A stretch of DNA of 41,168 nucleotides from Algoriphagus terrigena DSM 22685 (GCF_000429445.1 NZ_AUBW01000032.1:1-41168), one strand, 5' to 3'; positions 1 to 8,533 are shown, numbered from the stretch's first letter. Program-made: numbers and translations. The notes: generated from the letters alone by a model not told the origin.

Positions 1-297
1 AACTTCAAGGAGTTGTTCAGTGTAGGAAAGCTTTTCGCCAGACTGTTGTTTAACCGATGGAGTACCGATGCGACTCAAAGAAAAATCAAAGAAATAGACA
101 AGGTCGTAGAGATGTTTAACAGGCATGTTTCCGGAGTGGTCAATGCATTACTCACCAACCTAAACAATGCAATGGCCGAACGCCTAAACGGTAAAATACA
201 GGAACTCAAAACAGTGGGAAAAGGCTATCGAACATTCGCCAACTTTAGAAGCGCTATTTTATTCTTCCATGGAGGCCTAAACTTATATCCTCACTAA
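1..297 (+). CDS. ISL3-family transposase, C-terminal part (5' end outside window)
   Basis: The frame is open from the first base of the window to a TAA at 295-297, so only the last ~98 residues are present. The segment NAMAERLNGKIQELKTVGKG followed by YRTFANFRSAILFF matches the end of the DDE domain of ISL3 (IS204/IS1001/IS1165) transposases, where the catalytic Glu lies in the N-x2-AE-x2-N-x-KI motif (here AERLNGKI). Whether the element is intact cannot be judged because its left end is outside the window. Its right end must lie between 298 and about 322, because decayed radC sequence starts there. A TTG at 13 is the first possible start inside the window but is not the true start. The assignment is by motif recognition only. 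Confidence 0.8.
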   Translation, partial: NFKELFSVGKLFARLLFNRWSTDATQRKIKEIDKVVEMFNRHVSGVVNALLTNLNNAMAERLNGKIQELKTVGKGYRTFANFRSAILFFHGGLNLYPH

Positions 298-322
298 CTT
301 AAGGGTAGAACCCCATATATCA

Positions 323-530
323 TCAGTTGATATGGTTTAATACCGGAAGATCCAAGGCCCACTCCAATCCCCACCAACCGTCTGGTCAGCCGTTTGTCGG
401 GGTTCGAATGCGGCAGATTTCCCCACGGATGATTGTGATTGAAATCAATAGACCAAGCGTTGGCTTTCACTGTTGGGACAAAGACCACGTTTCTGCTGAC
501 CCAAAACATCATACCCCGGTTACAACCCTC
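323..530 (-). pseudogene. radC remnant (JAB/MPN domain fragment), frameshifted and cut by the IS
   Basis: Read on the minus strand this gives VKANAWSIDFNHNHPWGNL and DKRLTRRLVGIG. That is the RadC signature (HNHPSGN, a JAMM zinc motif, then LTRRLVEAGK), with Ser replaced by Trp in the zinc motif. After GIGVGL the frame is lost by one extra base. Shifting frame restores DLPVLNHI, which matches the RadC DLPVLDHII strand. The coding sense then stops at 323-325, next to the transposase end, so the IS probably inserted into an already paralogous radC. No N-terminal UPF0758/HhH part is visible. RadC-like JAB proteins are often carried on Bacteroidota mobile elements. A related fragment lies at 4947-5063. 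Confidence 0.75.
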
Positions 531-1263
531 CCGAAACATCGATAAAACTTCCTGTGGTAAAGGACGACTTTTCGGATAATAGCCAAAGAATGGCCTCGGC
601 GACCTCCTCTGCCTGTCCTCCTCTTTGAAGCGGAATCTTTTCCTTCAATCTGTCTATCCTGCCTGCCTCTCCACCGGATGCATGGATATCTGTATGAATC
701 AAACCCGGCCTTACTGCATTGACCCGGACCCCTTCTCCTGCTACTTCTTTGGCAATACCCAGCGTAAAGGTATCAATGGCACCTTTCGAGGCGGCATAGT
801 CCACGTACTCGAAGGGGGAGCCGGTTTTGGATGCGATGGATGATACGTTGACGATCGATCCTCCCTGGCCTCCGTACTTTGTTGACATACGGAGGATCGC
901 TTCTTTGGCACACAGCATGGTGCCTAAGACATTGGTTTGCATGATTCTGGAAAGGCGGGCACTGTCCATCGATTCAAAACGCATCTGTTTCTCCAGGATT
1001 CCCGCGTTGTTGACCAGACCGTAGATACTTCCTACTTCTCTATCTACCAAGGTGAACATCCGTTCGATTTCTTTGGGCTTGGAAATATCAGCCTGAACCA
1101 CAAAGGCATTTGAGCCCAAAGCTGCAACCTGATCCGCAATTGAATCGGCCTCTTTACGGCTTTTCAGGCAGTGAATCACCACTGCATATCCCGATTTGGC
1201 AGCCAGCAGAGCCGTGGCAGCGCCTATACCCCTACTCGCTCCTGTGATCAATACAGTTTTCAT
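520..1263 (-). CDS. SDR-family NAD(P)-dependent oxidoreductase (FabG-like)
   Basis: This is a classical short-chain dehydrogenase of 247 residues, the normal family length. It has the TGASRGIG cofactor loop at residues 7-14, NNAG at 85-88, Asn111, catalytic Ser141/142 and the Y156-x3-K160 pair (YAASK). It ends in the usual GSFIDVSGGL strand. The absence of an acidic residue at the end of strand 2 favours NADP(H). The substrate is unknown; the closest resemblance is to FabG, glucose-dehydrogenase-like and YgfF-type enzymes. It is the last gene of a minus-strand run, 14 bp after ilvE, and its stop codon overlaps the edge of the radC remnant. That suggests the cluster was joined to mobile-element debris at this point. 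The start at 1263 is the ATG immediately before the Rossmann fold. Confidence 0.9.
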   Translation of the reverse strand: MKTVLITGASRGIGAATALLAAKSGYAVVIHCLKSRKEADSIADQVAALGSNAFVVQADISKPKEIERMFTLVDREVGSIYGLVNNAGILEKQMRFESMDSARLSRIMQTNVLGTMLCAKEAILRMSTKYGGQGGSIVNVSSIASKTGSPFEYVDYAASKGAIDTFTLGIAKEVAGEGVRVNAVRPGLIHTDIHASGGEAGRIDRLKEKIPLQRGGQAEEVAEAILWLLSEKSSFTTGSFIDVSGGL

Positions 1264-1277
1264 CTCACCAAGTTAAG

Positions 1278-2342
1278 TTATACCAAGGTATTCCATCCAT
1301 GCCTATCCCGGACCTTTCCCGTTCTGATATCCTGCAGTTCATTTTTCAGGCTGTAAAAGAGGCAGTCATCCTGGACGGATGGGAAATAATCCTTTCCATT
1401 GATCCCTATCCGGTCTATGGGTGAGATCACGGCTGCTGTCCCTACCCCAAATGCCTCTATCTCTTTCCCCGCTTCAAAAGCAGCAATCAACTCCCGGTAG
1501 CTGATCTTCCGCTCTTCTACAGGAATGCCCAGGTCCTGAGCGAGGGTCAGGATCGAATCCCGCGTCACCCCATCCAAGATGTTGCCTGACAAGGCCGGTG
1601 TGATGAGTTTCCCATCAATTACAAACATCAGGTTCATGGTACCGGACTCTTCCATGTATTCGTGATGGATGGCATCGGTCCAGATCAACTGGTCATACCC
1701 CTCCCGGTTGGCAAGCTGAGTCGGCAGGATTGCAGCTGCGTAGTTGCCTCCGCACTTGGCCGCTCCCGTGCCGCCGTCCACTGCACGAACGAATCCGGTT
1801 TCGACCTTCACGCTGACATTTTGATCATAGTATTTGCCCATCGGCATGCAGACAACCATAAAACGGTATTCACTGGCTCCTTTCACCCCCAGCCTTGGTT
1901 CGGAGGCAAACACAAAGGGACGGATGTACAGGGAAGCATCCGGGTCCGATGGCACCCAGTCTTTCTCCAGTGCTACGAGTTGTCTGATTCCCTTCAAAAA
2001 CAACTCCTCAGACAGCTCGGGCATTGCCATCCGGTAAAGGGATTGATTGATGCGCTGAAAATGTCTTTCCATCCGGAAGATACTGATCCCGCCAGCGGCG
2101 TGCCGGTAAGCCTTGAAGCCTTCAAACACTGTCTGGCCATAGTGCAGGCAAAGCGCCAAAGGACTGAGCGTAATGTCCCCGAAGGGAACAATCGCTGCGG
2201 AATTCCACGAGCCGTCCGAAAAAACAGCTTGCAACATGTGGGAGGTAGGATTTTTACCAAAAACAATCGGGTCATGAATTCCCGGTTTTAATGCCGAAAC
2301 GTCCGCTTGGGTTACGGGGATAGGGTTTAAGTCAATCATCAT
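1278..2342 (-). CDS. ilvE: Branched-chain amino acid aminotransferase
   Basis: A fold-type IV PLP aminotransferase of 354 residues, normal for the long IlvE type. It catalyses reversible transfer of the amino group between Leu/Ile/Val and 2-oxoglutarate. The PLP-binding lysine is K196 in GAAKCGGNYAA, and the EESGTMNLMFV segment carries the conserved glutamate region. HYGQTVFEGFKAYR near residues 67-80 is typical of IlvE. The start overlaps the end of the GNAT-DinB gene by 11 bp, so the two are translationally coupled. A second ATG three bases later is equally possible. It lies between the GNAT-DinB gene and an SDR, opposite a MocR-type PLP-binding regulator, so amino-acid or PLP status may control the operon. 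Confidence 0.93.
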   Translation of the reverse strand: MMIDLNPIPVTQADVSALKPGIHDPIVFGKNPTSHMLQAVFSDGSWNSAAIVPFGDITLSPLALCLHYGQTVFEGFKAYRHAAGGISIFRMERHFQRINQSLYRMAMPELSEELFLKGIRQLVALEKDWVPSDPDASLYIRPFVFASEPRLGVKGASEYRFMVVCMPMGKYYDQNVSVKVETGFVRAVDGGTGAAKCGGNYAAAILPTQLANREGYDQLIWTDAIHHEYMEESGTMNLMFVIDGKLITPALSGNILDGVTRDSILTLAQDLGIPVEERKISYRELIAAFEAGKEIEAFGVGTAAVISPIDRIGINGKDYFPSVQDDCLFYSLKNELQDIRTGKVRDRHGWNTLV

Positions 2343-3321
2343 TCAATAGGTTATGTATAGGATTTAAATGGTGTAAATCATGCTCGGCTACAAACAGCAT
2401 CAGATCACAGCAGTTCATCCGTTGCTGTAAACGCGGATGCCTGCTGGTCTTCTGTAAATCCTCCTTCGGGAAACCGGAAAGTAAATACAGGGTCCTGTTT
2501 CTTTCCTCCTGAAACAATCCGCAAAGTATTTCCAGACTTTGCTTGTTAAAATCGCCCTCATGGGTGGCCCTGTTGCTTAAATCGGCGGGTCCCATCACCG
2601 GCTTTTCTTCCCGGATATCCTGAAACCTCAGTCTCCATACAGGCTCCAGCACCGAGAGATGGCCCAGATGCTCCTTGACCGACCATTTGCCCTCGGGTTT
2701 GCGCTGACAGCCCTCTTCAGAGGCTCGACCTATTCTTTCCATGAAAAGACCGGGCGAACCAGCCAGCCGTTCAGCCAATGATTCAAATGCTGAAACACCA
2801 GTATTGAATTCAAACTTTCGATCAAACCAGTTAATCCGCTGTAGGTCTTTTCGAAAAGAGAACTCCATCTTGATGTTTGCGCGGGCATAGACTCCCTTTT
2901 CTACAGGCCGCTCGACGAACCCCAGCCTCCTGTACAGCGCAATAGCCTTTTCCTGTAAGGTATTGGAATAGAGCACCATTTTGTCCGCGCCCATACTCTC
3001 CGCCTTTTGCATTGCTGCAAGGCAAAGAAGCTTGCCTGCCCCCAATCCCCTGTGCTCCTCCTTTACGGCGAGCTTGATCATTTCCATCTGGCCGCTATCC
3101 CGCAGCCGCAGACCGACCGTTCCTATGATTGTCCCCCGGTAGCTCGCGAAGAGGATTGCACCACCGGTGTCGATGACCGTTTGCCGGGGATGATCCAAGA
3201 GCTCCAGATCGGCCGGTTCCAGGGTGTAGAACTTTTGGATCCACTCCCTGTTGAGTGACCCGAAATAATGGGAATGCTCCTCGGAGAATTCAGAAATCAA
3301 AATACTGTCTTCTTTCTTCAT
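2332..3321 (-). CDS. GNAT acetyltransferase fused to a DinB-like domain
   Basis: A two-domain protein of 329 residues. Residues 5-152 are a GNAT N-acetyltransferase with the acetyl-CoA loop RGLGAG at 91-96 after the IKLAV strand, and the ALYRRLGF helix at 128-135. Residues ~165-325 are a DinB/YfiT-type four-helix bundle with a conserved KWSVKEHLGHL segment (H218, H221) and the C-terminal EHDLHHLNP motif (H314, H317, H318), which usually supply a metal-binding His triad. The open frame continues upstream to 3600, but that extension runs through the promoter region and lacks protein character, so I start at 3321. Its stop overlaps ilvE. The substrate of neither domain can be deduced. DinB-like domains often act as thiol transferases or metal-dependent hydrolases. 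Confidence 0.85.
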   Translation of the reverse strand: MKKEDSILISEFSEEHSHYFGSLNREWIQKFYTLEPADLELLDHPRQTVIDTGGAILFASYRGTIIGTVGLRLRDSGQMEMIKLAVKEEHRGLGAGKLLCLAAMQKAESMGADKMVLYSNTLQEKAIALYRRLGFVERPVEKGVYARANIKMEFSFRKDLQRINWFDRKFEFNTGVSAFESLAERLAGSPGLFMERIGRASEEGCQRKPEGKWSVKEHLGHLSVLEPVWRLRFQDIREEKPVMGPADLSNRATHEGDFNKQSLEILCGLFQEERNRTLYLLSGFPKEDLQKTSRHPRLQQRMNCCDLMLFVAEHDLHHLNPIHNLLNDD

Positions 3322-3444
3322 ACAAATTATTTCACCGGGACAGATGTCATATAGCAAATCTGGAAAAAGACCTGAAGTGAATACAGATACAATTTTATTA
3401 TTTTTGATGAGTACAGTTGGAAAAAACCAAAAAACACAACGACT
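3322..3444. promoter_or_regulatory. Divergent promoter region between GNAT-DinB/ilvE operon and MocR-type regulator
   Basis: The 123-bp gap between divergent starts is AT-rich. On the plus strand TATTTTTG at 3399-3406 matches the Bacteroidota -7 box TAnnTTTG and would start transcription about 30 bp before the regulator ATG. No good TTG -33 box is seen at the expected spacing. MocR/PdxR-type regulators usually act on the divergent gene, so operators are expected here, but I could not define repeated half-sites. Confidence 0.4.
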
Positions 3445-4869
3445 ATGTCCCAGGAGTTCATTTATCAGAGTATAGCCCGCAGCATTGAGCATCAGATCAA
3501 GAAGCAGGTATATAAAATCGGGGACAAACTTCCTTCGGTGCGCGAGATCTGCAGGGAAAAGGGCGTGAGTATGAATACCGCCCTGAGTGCCTACTATCAT
3601 CTGGAGTCAAAGGGACTGATCGCTTCCAAGCCGCAGCGGGGTTACTTTGTGAGCTACTCCCATCAGAAATTCCCAGGATTGCCGGAAACCAGCCGTCCGG
3701 TGAGGGATGAAGATGCGGACGAAACAGAAAGTCTGATTTCCCGGGTGTTCTCGGTACTGGGCACAGACAGCCATGTTAATTTTTCTTTGGGGGTGCCGGC
3801 AATTTCCCTTTTGCCCGCCGCCAGGATAAACAAGTCCCTCACACGGGCGATGCGGGAACTGCCCGGCAACGGGATCATGTACGACAGCATTCAGGGAAAC
3901 CAAAAATTGAGAAACCAGATCGCCAAAGGCAGCATAAGCTGGGACGGCAACCTTGCAGAAGACGACTTGGTGACAACTCCCGGCTGCATGGGTGCGCTGT
4001 CCTTTAGCCTGATGTCCATTACCAAAAAAGGGGACATTCTGGTCACCGAAAGCCCGGTATTCTTTGGGGTATTGCAACTGGCCAAGAGTTTGGGATTACA
4101 GGTATTGGAACTCCCGACCCACCCGGAGACAGGGATAGAGATAGAAGCGCTGAAACAGGCAATCAACCAGACCAAGGTTGCAGCCTGTCTGTTGGTCAGT
4201 AATTTCAACAACCCGACGGGAAGCTGTATGCCCGATGAGCATAAACAGGCCGTGGTGGATCTTCTGGAGCATCACCAAATACCACTGATTGAGGATGATC
4301 TTTATGGCGATGTGTATTTCGGAAACCACCGGCCCAAGTCATGCAAAAGTTTTGACCGGAGTGGAAACGTGCTGTGGTGTGGATCGGTATCCAAGACGCT
4401 GGTTCCCGGCTATCGGGTGGGCTGGATAGCGCCGGGCAGGTTTAAGGACAAGATCATCAGCACCAAATTATACCAGTCTGTTTCGTCCACGGGGATTTTA
4501 CAGGAAGCCGTGGGCAATTTTCTGGAGACAGGGAGGTATGAAAACCACCTGAGAAAGCTCAGGAGCATCCTGTATTCCAATTCCATCCAATATCTAAAGG
4601 CAATCGGCAACTATTTTCCGGAGGGCACCAAGGTGAGCAGACCCACGGGAGGTTTTCTTATTTGGATTCAGCTGGATCCCAGGGTGGATACAGCCCTTCT
4701 GTTTCAAGAAGCATTGAAACACAAGATCTCCATTGCCCCGGGCCGAATGTTTACCCTTCAGAACCAATACCGGAACTGCATCCGGTTGAGCTACGGGATG
4801 CCATGGAGTGAACGCATCGCTGAATCGCTGAAGATACTGGGAGATTTGAGTAAACAGAGTATGCGTTAA
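3445..4869 (+). CDS. MocR-type regulator: GntR winged helix plus PLP aminotransferase-like domain
   Basis: The protein has 474 residues in the standard MocR architecture. Residues 1-75 form a GntR wHTH (GDKLPSVREICREKGVSMNT, then a LIASKPQRGYFV wing). The remainder is an aspartate-aminotransferase-fold domain. Landmarks are NFNNPTG, the EDDLYGDVYF segment with the conserved Asp-Tyr, and GSVSKTLVPGYRVGW with the PLP lysine at K317. Such proteins sense PLP-amino-acid adducts and regulate neighbouring genes, though some members keep aminotransferase activity. Divergence from the GNAT-DinB/ilvE/SDR operon suggests that operon is its target. The start is the ATG that precedes the helical wHTH directly. 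Confidence 0.9.
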   Translation: MSQEFIYQSIARSIEHQIKKQVYKIGDKLPSVREICREKGVSMNTALSAYYHLESKGLIASKPQRGYFVSYSHQKFPGLPETSRPVRDEDADETESLISRVFSVLGTDSHVNFSLGVPAISLLPAARINKSLTRAMRELPGNGIMYDSIQGNQKLRNQIAKGSISWDGNLAEDDLVTTPGCMGALSFSLMSITKKGDILVTESPVFFGVLQLAKSLGLQVLELPTHPETGIEIEALKQAINQTKVAACLLVSNFNNPTGSCMPDEHKQAVVDLLEHHQIPLIEDDLYGDVYFGNHRPKSCKSFDRSGNVLWCGSVSKTLVPGYRVGWIAPGRFKDKIISTKLYQSVSSTGILQEAVGNFLETGRYENHLRKLRSILYSNSIQYLKAIGNYFPEGTKVSRPTGGFLIWIQLDPRVDTALLFQEALKHKISIAPGRMFTLQNQYRNCIRLSYGMPWSERIAESLKILGDLSKQSMR

Positions 4870-4931
4870 CGCACCACTTTTCTACCATAAAAGATTAAAA
4901 AACAGCACTTGACAACGCTGCAAATGCTATC

Positions 4932-4956
4932 TAAAAAAAAAGGAGCCTAAAGCTCC
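4932..4956 (-). terminator. Rho-independent terminator of the radC remnant (minus strand)
   Basis: On the minus strand GGAGC-TTTAG-GCTCC is followed directly by a run of about nine T. The stem starts inside the last codons of the radC fragment. It is a relic of the former radC gene and may still stop minus-strand transcription coming from 5.1-13.7 kb. Confidence 0.7.
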
Positions 4957-5063
4957 CCTTCATCGGTGAAGGAATAGTATCCCTCCCGGCCCACGATAAT
5001 GTGGTCCAAGACCGGAAGATCCACGGCCTTTCCAACTTCCATCAACCGTCTGGTCAGTCCTTT
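4947..5063 (-). pseudogene. radC 3'-end remnant (second copy)
   Basis: The minus strand encodes KGLTRRLMEVGKAVDLPVLD followed by HIIVGREGYYSFTDEGEL and a stop at 4947-4949. This is a clean RadC C-terminus (LTRRLxEAGK, DLPVLDHIIVG, YYSFxDEG). It lacks the upstream JAMM HxHP part and is cut off near the end of the phosphatase gene at 5104. Its terminator is intact. At nucleotide level it resembles 340-400 (shared ctgaccagacggttg and gatcttccggt), so the two are diverged paralogues in the same orientation flanking 0.5-4.9 kb. Confidence 0.8.
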
Positions 5064-5103
5064 GTTCTGGATGCCACACGACATCGTTCAAACACTCATC
5101 GGA

Positions 5104-5991
5104 TCATTTAAAACTGTCCAGGACTGGCTTTCCTCTCCAGCTTTTTGGCATATCCAATCCCAAAATCCAGGCAATCGTAGCTCCGGTGTCGTAAGTCATG
5201 ATCAGGTCTTTGACTTCGTGATTTACTTTCACTCCGGGACCGGAGATGATCCAAGGGATATAAATTTCCTCCAGAGATTTTCCTCCGTGTCCCTTCCCCA
5301 CTCCCCCATGGTCGGCTGACAACATGATGATCGTGTCATCTGTCAGGCCAGCCGCTGCCACAGCATCGAGTAGCTGACCGATCTTGGCGTCAACTCTTTC
5401 CAGTTCCTGATAGTACTCGGGTGTGTCATGACCGATGTTATGCCCTACCCCATCAGGTTCGCTGAGGTGCAAAAACATAAATTTGGTTTCTTTCTCCTGA
5501 ATGATTTCTATTGCCTTGGCCATACACAGCTCCTCCGTCTCGCCATGGTAAACGACATCAATTGCATCCTTCTCTACCAATGGTCCGATTCCCTCCCAGC
5601 TATAGACTACCGCTGTCTTGGCGTCTGGGTTTTGATCCCTGATTACACTGAAGATGGACGGGAATAGTCCATACTTTGTCACCTCATACGGCTGGATTTC
5701 AGGCGTCTTACTTCCCCATTCGGTAAATCCATGGGCAGTTGGCCCGGCACCCATGAGCATTGACGCCCAGTTTACCGCGCTGGAGGAGGGCAACACAGTC
5801 CTCGCCTCCAGCGAATGTGAGCCGCCCTCCATCAGTTTCTTTAGATTCGGCATATTCGCCTTTGGGATGGCATAAGCCCCCAAGCCGTCAAAGCCTATCA
5901 AGATCACATGCTTGGCCTTTTTGACTTGGGACATAACACTACTTTGAAAGGCGAAAAAAAGCAAAAGACTAACGATGAGAAGGCGTTTCAT
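5104..5991 (-). CDS. Secreted alkaline-phosphatase-superfamily phosphodiesterase/phosphatase
   Basis: A protein of 295 residues with an N-terminal signal peptide (hydrophobic stretch at 4-15, cleavage near residue 21). It has the metal-site pattern of the type I phosphodiesterase/nucleotide pyrophosphatase branch: D35 in IGFDGLG, probable nucleophile Ser71 in VLPSSSAVNW (the NPP P-x2-T/S position), D180 and H184 in EPDGVGH, D227-H228 in SADHGG and H235 in GKGHGG. It would hydrolyse phosphate mono- or diesters, or phosphonate monoesters, in the periplasm. It is the last gene of the minus-strand phosphorus operon, 14 bp after the phosphoesterase-propeller gene. It is short for the family (many are 400-550), so it has little cap structure. 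Substrate is not predictable. Confidence 0.88.
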   Translation of the reverse strand: MKRLLIVSLLLFFAFQSSVMSQVKKAKHVILIGFDGLGAYAIPKANMPNLKKLMEGGSHSLEARTVLPSSSAVNWASMLMGAGPTAHGFTEWGSKTPEIQPYEVTKYGLFPSIFSVIRDQNPDAKTAVVYSWEGIGPLVEKDAIDVVYHGETEELCMAKAIEIIQEKETKFMFLHLSEPDGVGHNIGHDTPEYYQELERVDAKIGQLLDAVAAAGLTDDTIIMLSADHGGVGKGHGGKSLEEIYIPWIISGPGVKVNHEVKDLIMTYDTGATIAWILGLDMPKSWRGKPVLDSFK

Positions 5992-6005
5992 AACAAGAGG
6001 TTAGG

Positions 6006-8492
6006 TTATAATTGGGATTTCCTTTGGCTCCGATAATAGTAGATATTTCCGGCGAAGTCGCAGATGTAAAATCCATTGGTCGAGATAGCTGCAGATGTCA
6101 TAATCGGTGCGCCTAGAGAAGTTTTCCACAGCAAGGTGCCTTCTTTGGCATCAACCGCGTAGATTTTTCCATCCATCGCTCCAAAAATCAGTTGGTCCCC
6201 CACCAGTATCGGAGTGGATTCCAGACTTTGCTGCTGGTCCGCGTAATAAGAAGGCGTGTAAAACAAAGCCGGGTCCACTTCAAATTGCCACTGCTTCTTT
6301 CCGCTTGTTCTTTCAAATGAAGCTATCCCTGGATTAGAGCCGGCCAAAATGATCCGATCATCCAATACGATTGGGGCTGAGGTCCCCGTGTTTTGCATAC
6401 CTGTAGCAAAGCCAGCTATCGTCTCCCCGGTTTGTAAATCGATCTGATGGAATTGGCTTTGTTCTGCCACCCAGAGATATCCATCTTTATAGGCGAGCAC
6501 CCCGTCTCTGAATCGCAATCCTTGATCCGATCTTGACCAAAGGAATTTTCCGGTAAACCTGTCAAACGCTTCCAGCGCCCCCCAGTGTCTGCCTGTGATC
6601 AGCACAGAATCCGCAATCGTCATCGTAGGTGTTGTCCCCTCACCCCCACCTCTTTTGCCCGAGGTCCAGATTACATCGCCACTGGCAGCATGGATAGCCG
6701 AAAGTGTCTCCGCAAAACCGGTATAGACGATCTCTCCATCCGTCACCAGCCCCGTGACAAAGCCGGGCATGCGTCCATATTGCAAATCCCTCTCCCACTT
6801 CAGCTCCCCCGACGCAACATCAAGCGCGTATGTAATTCCCAGCATATCTGTGGCAATGACCAAATCCTGAGCAATCACCGCTTGGTTTTTCACGCCGTTT
6901 TTGGTTCTGAACTTCCATTGCATCTCGCCGCTGAAAGCATCCCAGCAAGCAATAAAATTCTTATCCTCATTGCTGTCGTCGAAACCGGCAGCCAAAACAT
7001 ATCGCTCATGCAACACCGGAGAACCCATAAAAATGTTAGACCCGATATTGGCTGACCATTCCAGTTGATAGGGAGGTTTCTGATCTGAGGAAGCAATAGC
7101 ATCATGGGCTGAATTCCCGGCAAGATTGAACCAGGCAAGCTTTGCATTTGCATCCGAACTATCAGCCGGAACGAGTCTAAACATGGTTTTTCTGTGGATA
7201 ATTTCTCCGCTTTTGAGATAAGCATCGACCACAAAGGTCATGGTATCCGAATCTACAGGAGCTGTTTCCGCCCGCCAGTTCCAATCAGTCATCTTTTCCA
7301 TTTTAGACCAGTCCCCATCCAAAGCAGTTTTCCAATTGAGCCCTTTTCTATCCAGCAACCGATACAGCACACTATCCACCTCCGAGCCACTGTCATAGAC
7401 ATTCACAGAGAATTGCAAAAGTCCATCACGGGACACCACCATCTTCTCTTCTTGCGGATTGACGATCTGAATATCTCGGTTCAAGTAAGTCCAAATCAGT
7501 TGACTCTCCGTATCGCCATTGGCATCAACTTGAATCTCCCGAAAACTGGAAGGAGAATGATCAATTCCGCCTTTAGCCAGCGTGGCAGTACTGTAAGTGA
7601 TGACTCCGCTTTCACCGTGCGTTTTCACCATATTATTGTGCCAATGTCCGTAAACCCATGACTTGAGATTATAGTCATTGAGGTGAATTGACTTCTCCTC
7701 ATTTACTTTGAAATCAAAATTCTCTCCGTTGCTCAGTAGATCGTGGTTAAAAAATATTTTGGGTATGTCTTTATCATAGGCATCGACCAGATTTTGCATC
7801 CAAGTCCCTATGTCTTCGCGGGTGAAACTCGGAGGATAATCACCGCTCATCATCGGAGTAATCACATACAAGGTGTTTCCCGCTTCCAGTGCATACCAGG
7901 CCGGCCCAAACTTTTGTTCAAAATACTGCTCGCCATATTCCCCTTTGATCAAGTCATGGTTTCCCAGATTGTAATAAATCGGAACACCAAGCTGGGTCTC
8001 GGTGAGGTGTTCACTGTGCCATTTCATCCCGGATTCATAGCAGATATCACCCGTGTGCACCACAAAATCCGGCTTGTGAACCTTGATGTATTTCTTCAGA
8101 TCATCCACCCAGTCTCCATACTCATAAGTTTCTGTATCTGAGATATGCAGAAAAGTCACCTCTTCTTTTTTGGCTTTTGCCATCACTCCAAAATCATAGT
8201 TTTGTGAATTGGGAGTAATTGGAATGTATCGGGTCGGAGCATCAAAATTCGCACTGGGATAGACGGTGACGAAGCGCTGCTTTTCCCAACCCTCCAATTC
8301 GAACAATCCCTCCGAATTCGTGCGAACGACGTGAAGTCCATCAGAAACGACCGCCTCAGGAACACCTCTTTCGGAAGGGTCTTTTCGACCATTTCCATTT
8401 TCATCCCAGTAGATGGTTCCCTTGAGCTGCGCAAAGACTGACTGGCTCATACTTATCAAAAAAAGTAAGACCAAGGAAAACTTACTATTCAT
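6006..8492 (-). CDS. Secreted calcineurin-like phosphoesterase fused to PQQ-type beta-propeller
   Basis: A protein of 828 residues with a signal peptide (cleavage near A21-Q22). Residues 23-105 form a small Ig-like domain starting with a DENGNGRKD calcium-type motif (SdrD-B-like/metallophosphatase N-domain). Residues 110-370 are a metallophosphoesterase: D119 in ISDTET, D149 in HTGDI, N178-H179-D180 in LGNHD, FFNHD and YGHWH. The first motif is D-T-E rather than D-x-H. From about 475 to the end there are repeated GxVxWxF/KGxLLWxxSL strands typical of PQQ-like eight-bladed propellers. It would be a periplasmic or surface phosphoesterase with a binding or scaffold propeller. In-frame ATGs at 8504, 8510 and 8513 are alternatives; 8492 gives the most regular signal peptide. 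It has its own likely promoter and precedes the phosphatase at 5104. Confidence 0.88.
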   Translation of the reverse strand: MNSKFSLVLLFLISMSQSVFAQLKGTIYWDENGNGRKDPSERGVPEAVVSDGLHVVRTNSEGLFELEGWEKQRFVTVYPSANFDAPTRYIPITPNSQNYDFGVMAKAKKEEVTFLHISDTETYEYGDWVDDLKKYIKVHKPDFVVHTGDICYESGMKWHSEHLTETQLGVPIYYNLGNHDLIKGEYGEQYFEQKFGPAWYALEAGNTLYVITPMMSGDYPPSFTREDIGTWMQNLVDAYDKDIPKIFFNHDLLSNGENFDFKVNEEKSIHLNDYNLKSWVYGHWHNNMVKTHGESGVITYSTATLAKGGIDHSPSSFREIQVDANGDTESQLIWTYLNRDIQIVNPQEEKMVVSRDGLLQFSVNVYDSGSEVDSVLYRLLDRKGLNWKTALDGDWSKMEKMTDWNWRAETAPVDSDTMTFVVDAYLKSGEIIHRKTMFRLVPADSSDANAKLAWFNLAGNSAHDAIASSDQKPPYQLEWSANIGSNIFMGSPVLHERYVLAAGFDDSNEDKNFIACWDAFSGEMQWKFRTKNGVKNQAVIAQDLVIATDMLGITYALDVASGELKWERDLQYGRMPGFVTGLVTDGEIVYTGFAETLSAIHAASGDVIWTSGKRGGGEGTTPTMTIADSVLITGRHWGALEAFDRFTGKFLWSRSDQGLRFRDGVLAYKDGYLWVAEQSQFHQIDLQTGETIAGFATGMQNTGTSAPIVLDDRIILAGSNPGIASFERTSGKKQWQFEVDPALFYTPSYYADQQQSLESTPILVGDQLIFGAMDGKIYAVDAKEGTLLWKTSLGAPIMTSAAISTNGFYICDFAGNIYYYRSQRKSQL

Positions 8493-8533
8493 TTCAAATT
8501 TCATTAGCATCATTGACTTAAGACACGGATATA

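Noticed and set aside
3322..3600. N-terminal extension of the GNAT-DinB frame
   Set aside because: It runs through the divergent promoter and into the MocR coding region; the GNAT fold begins only after the ATG at 3321.
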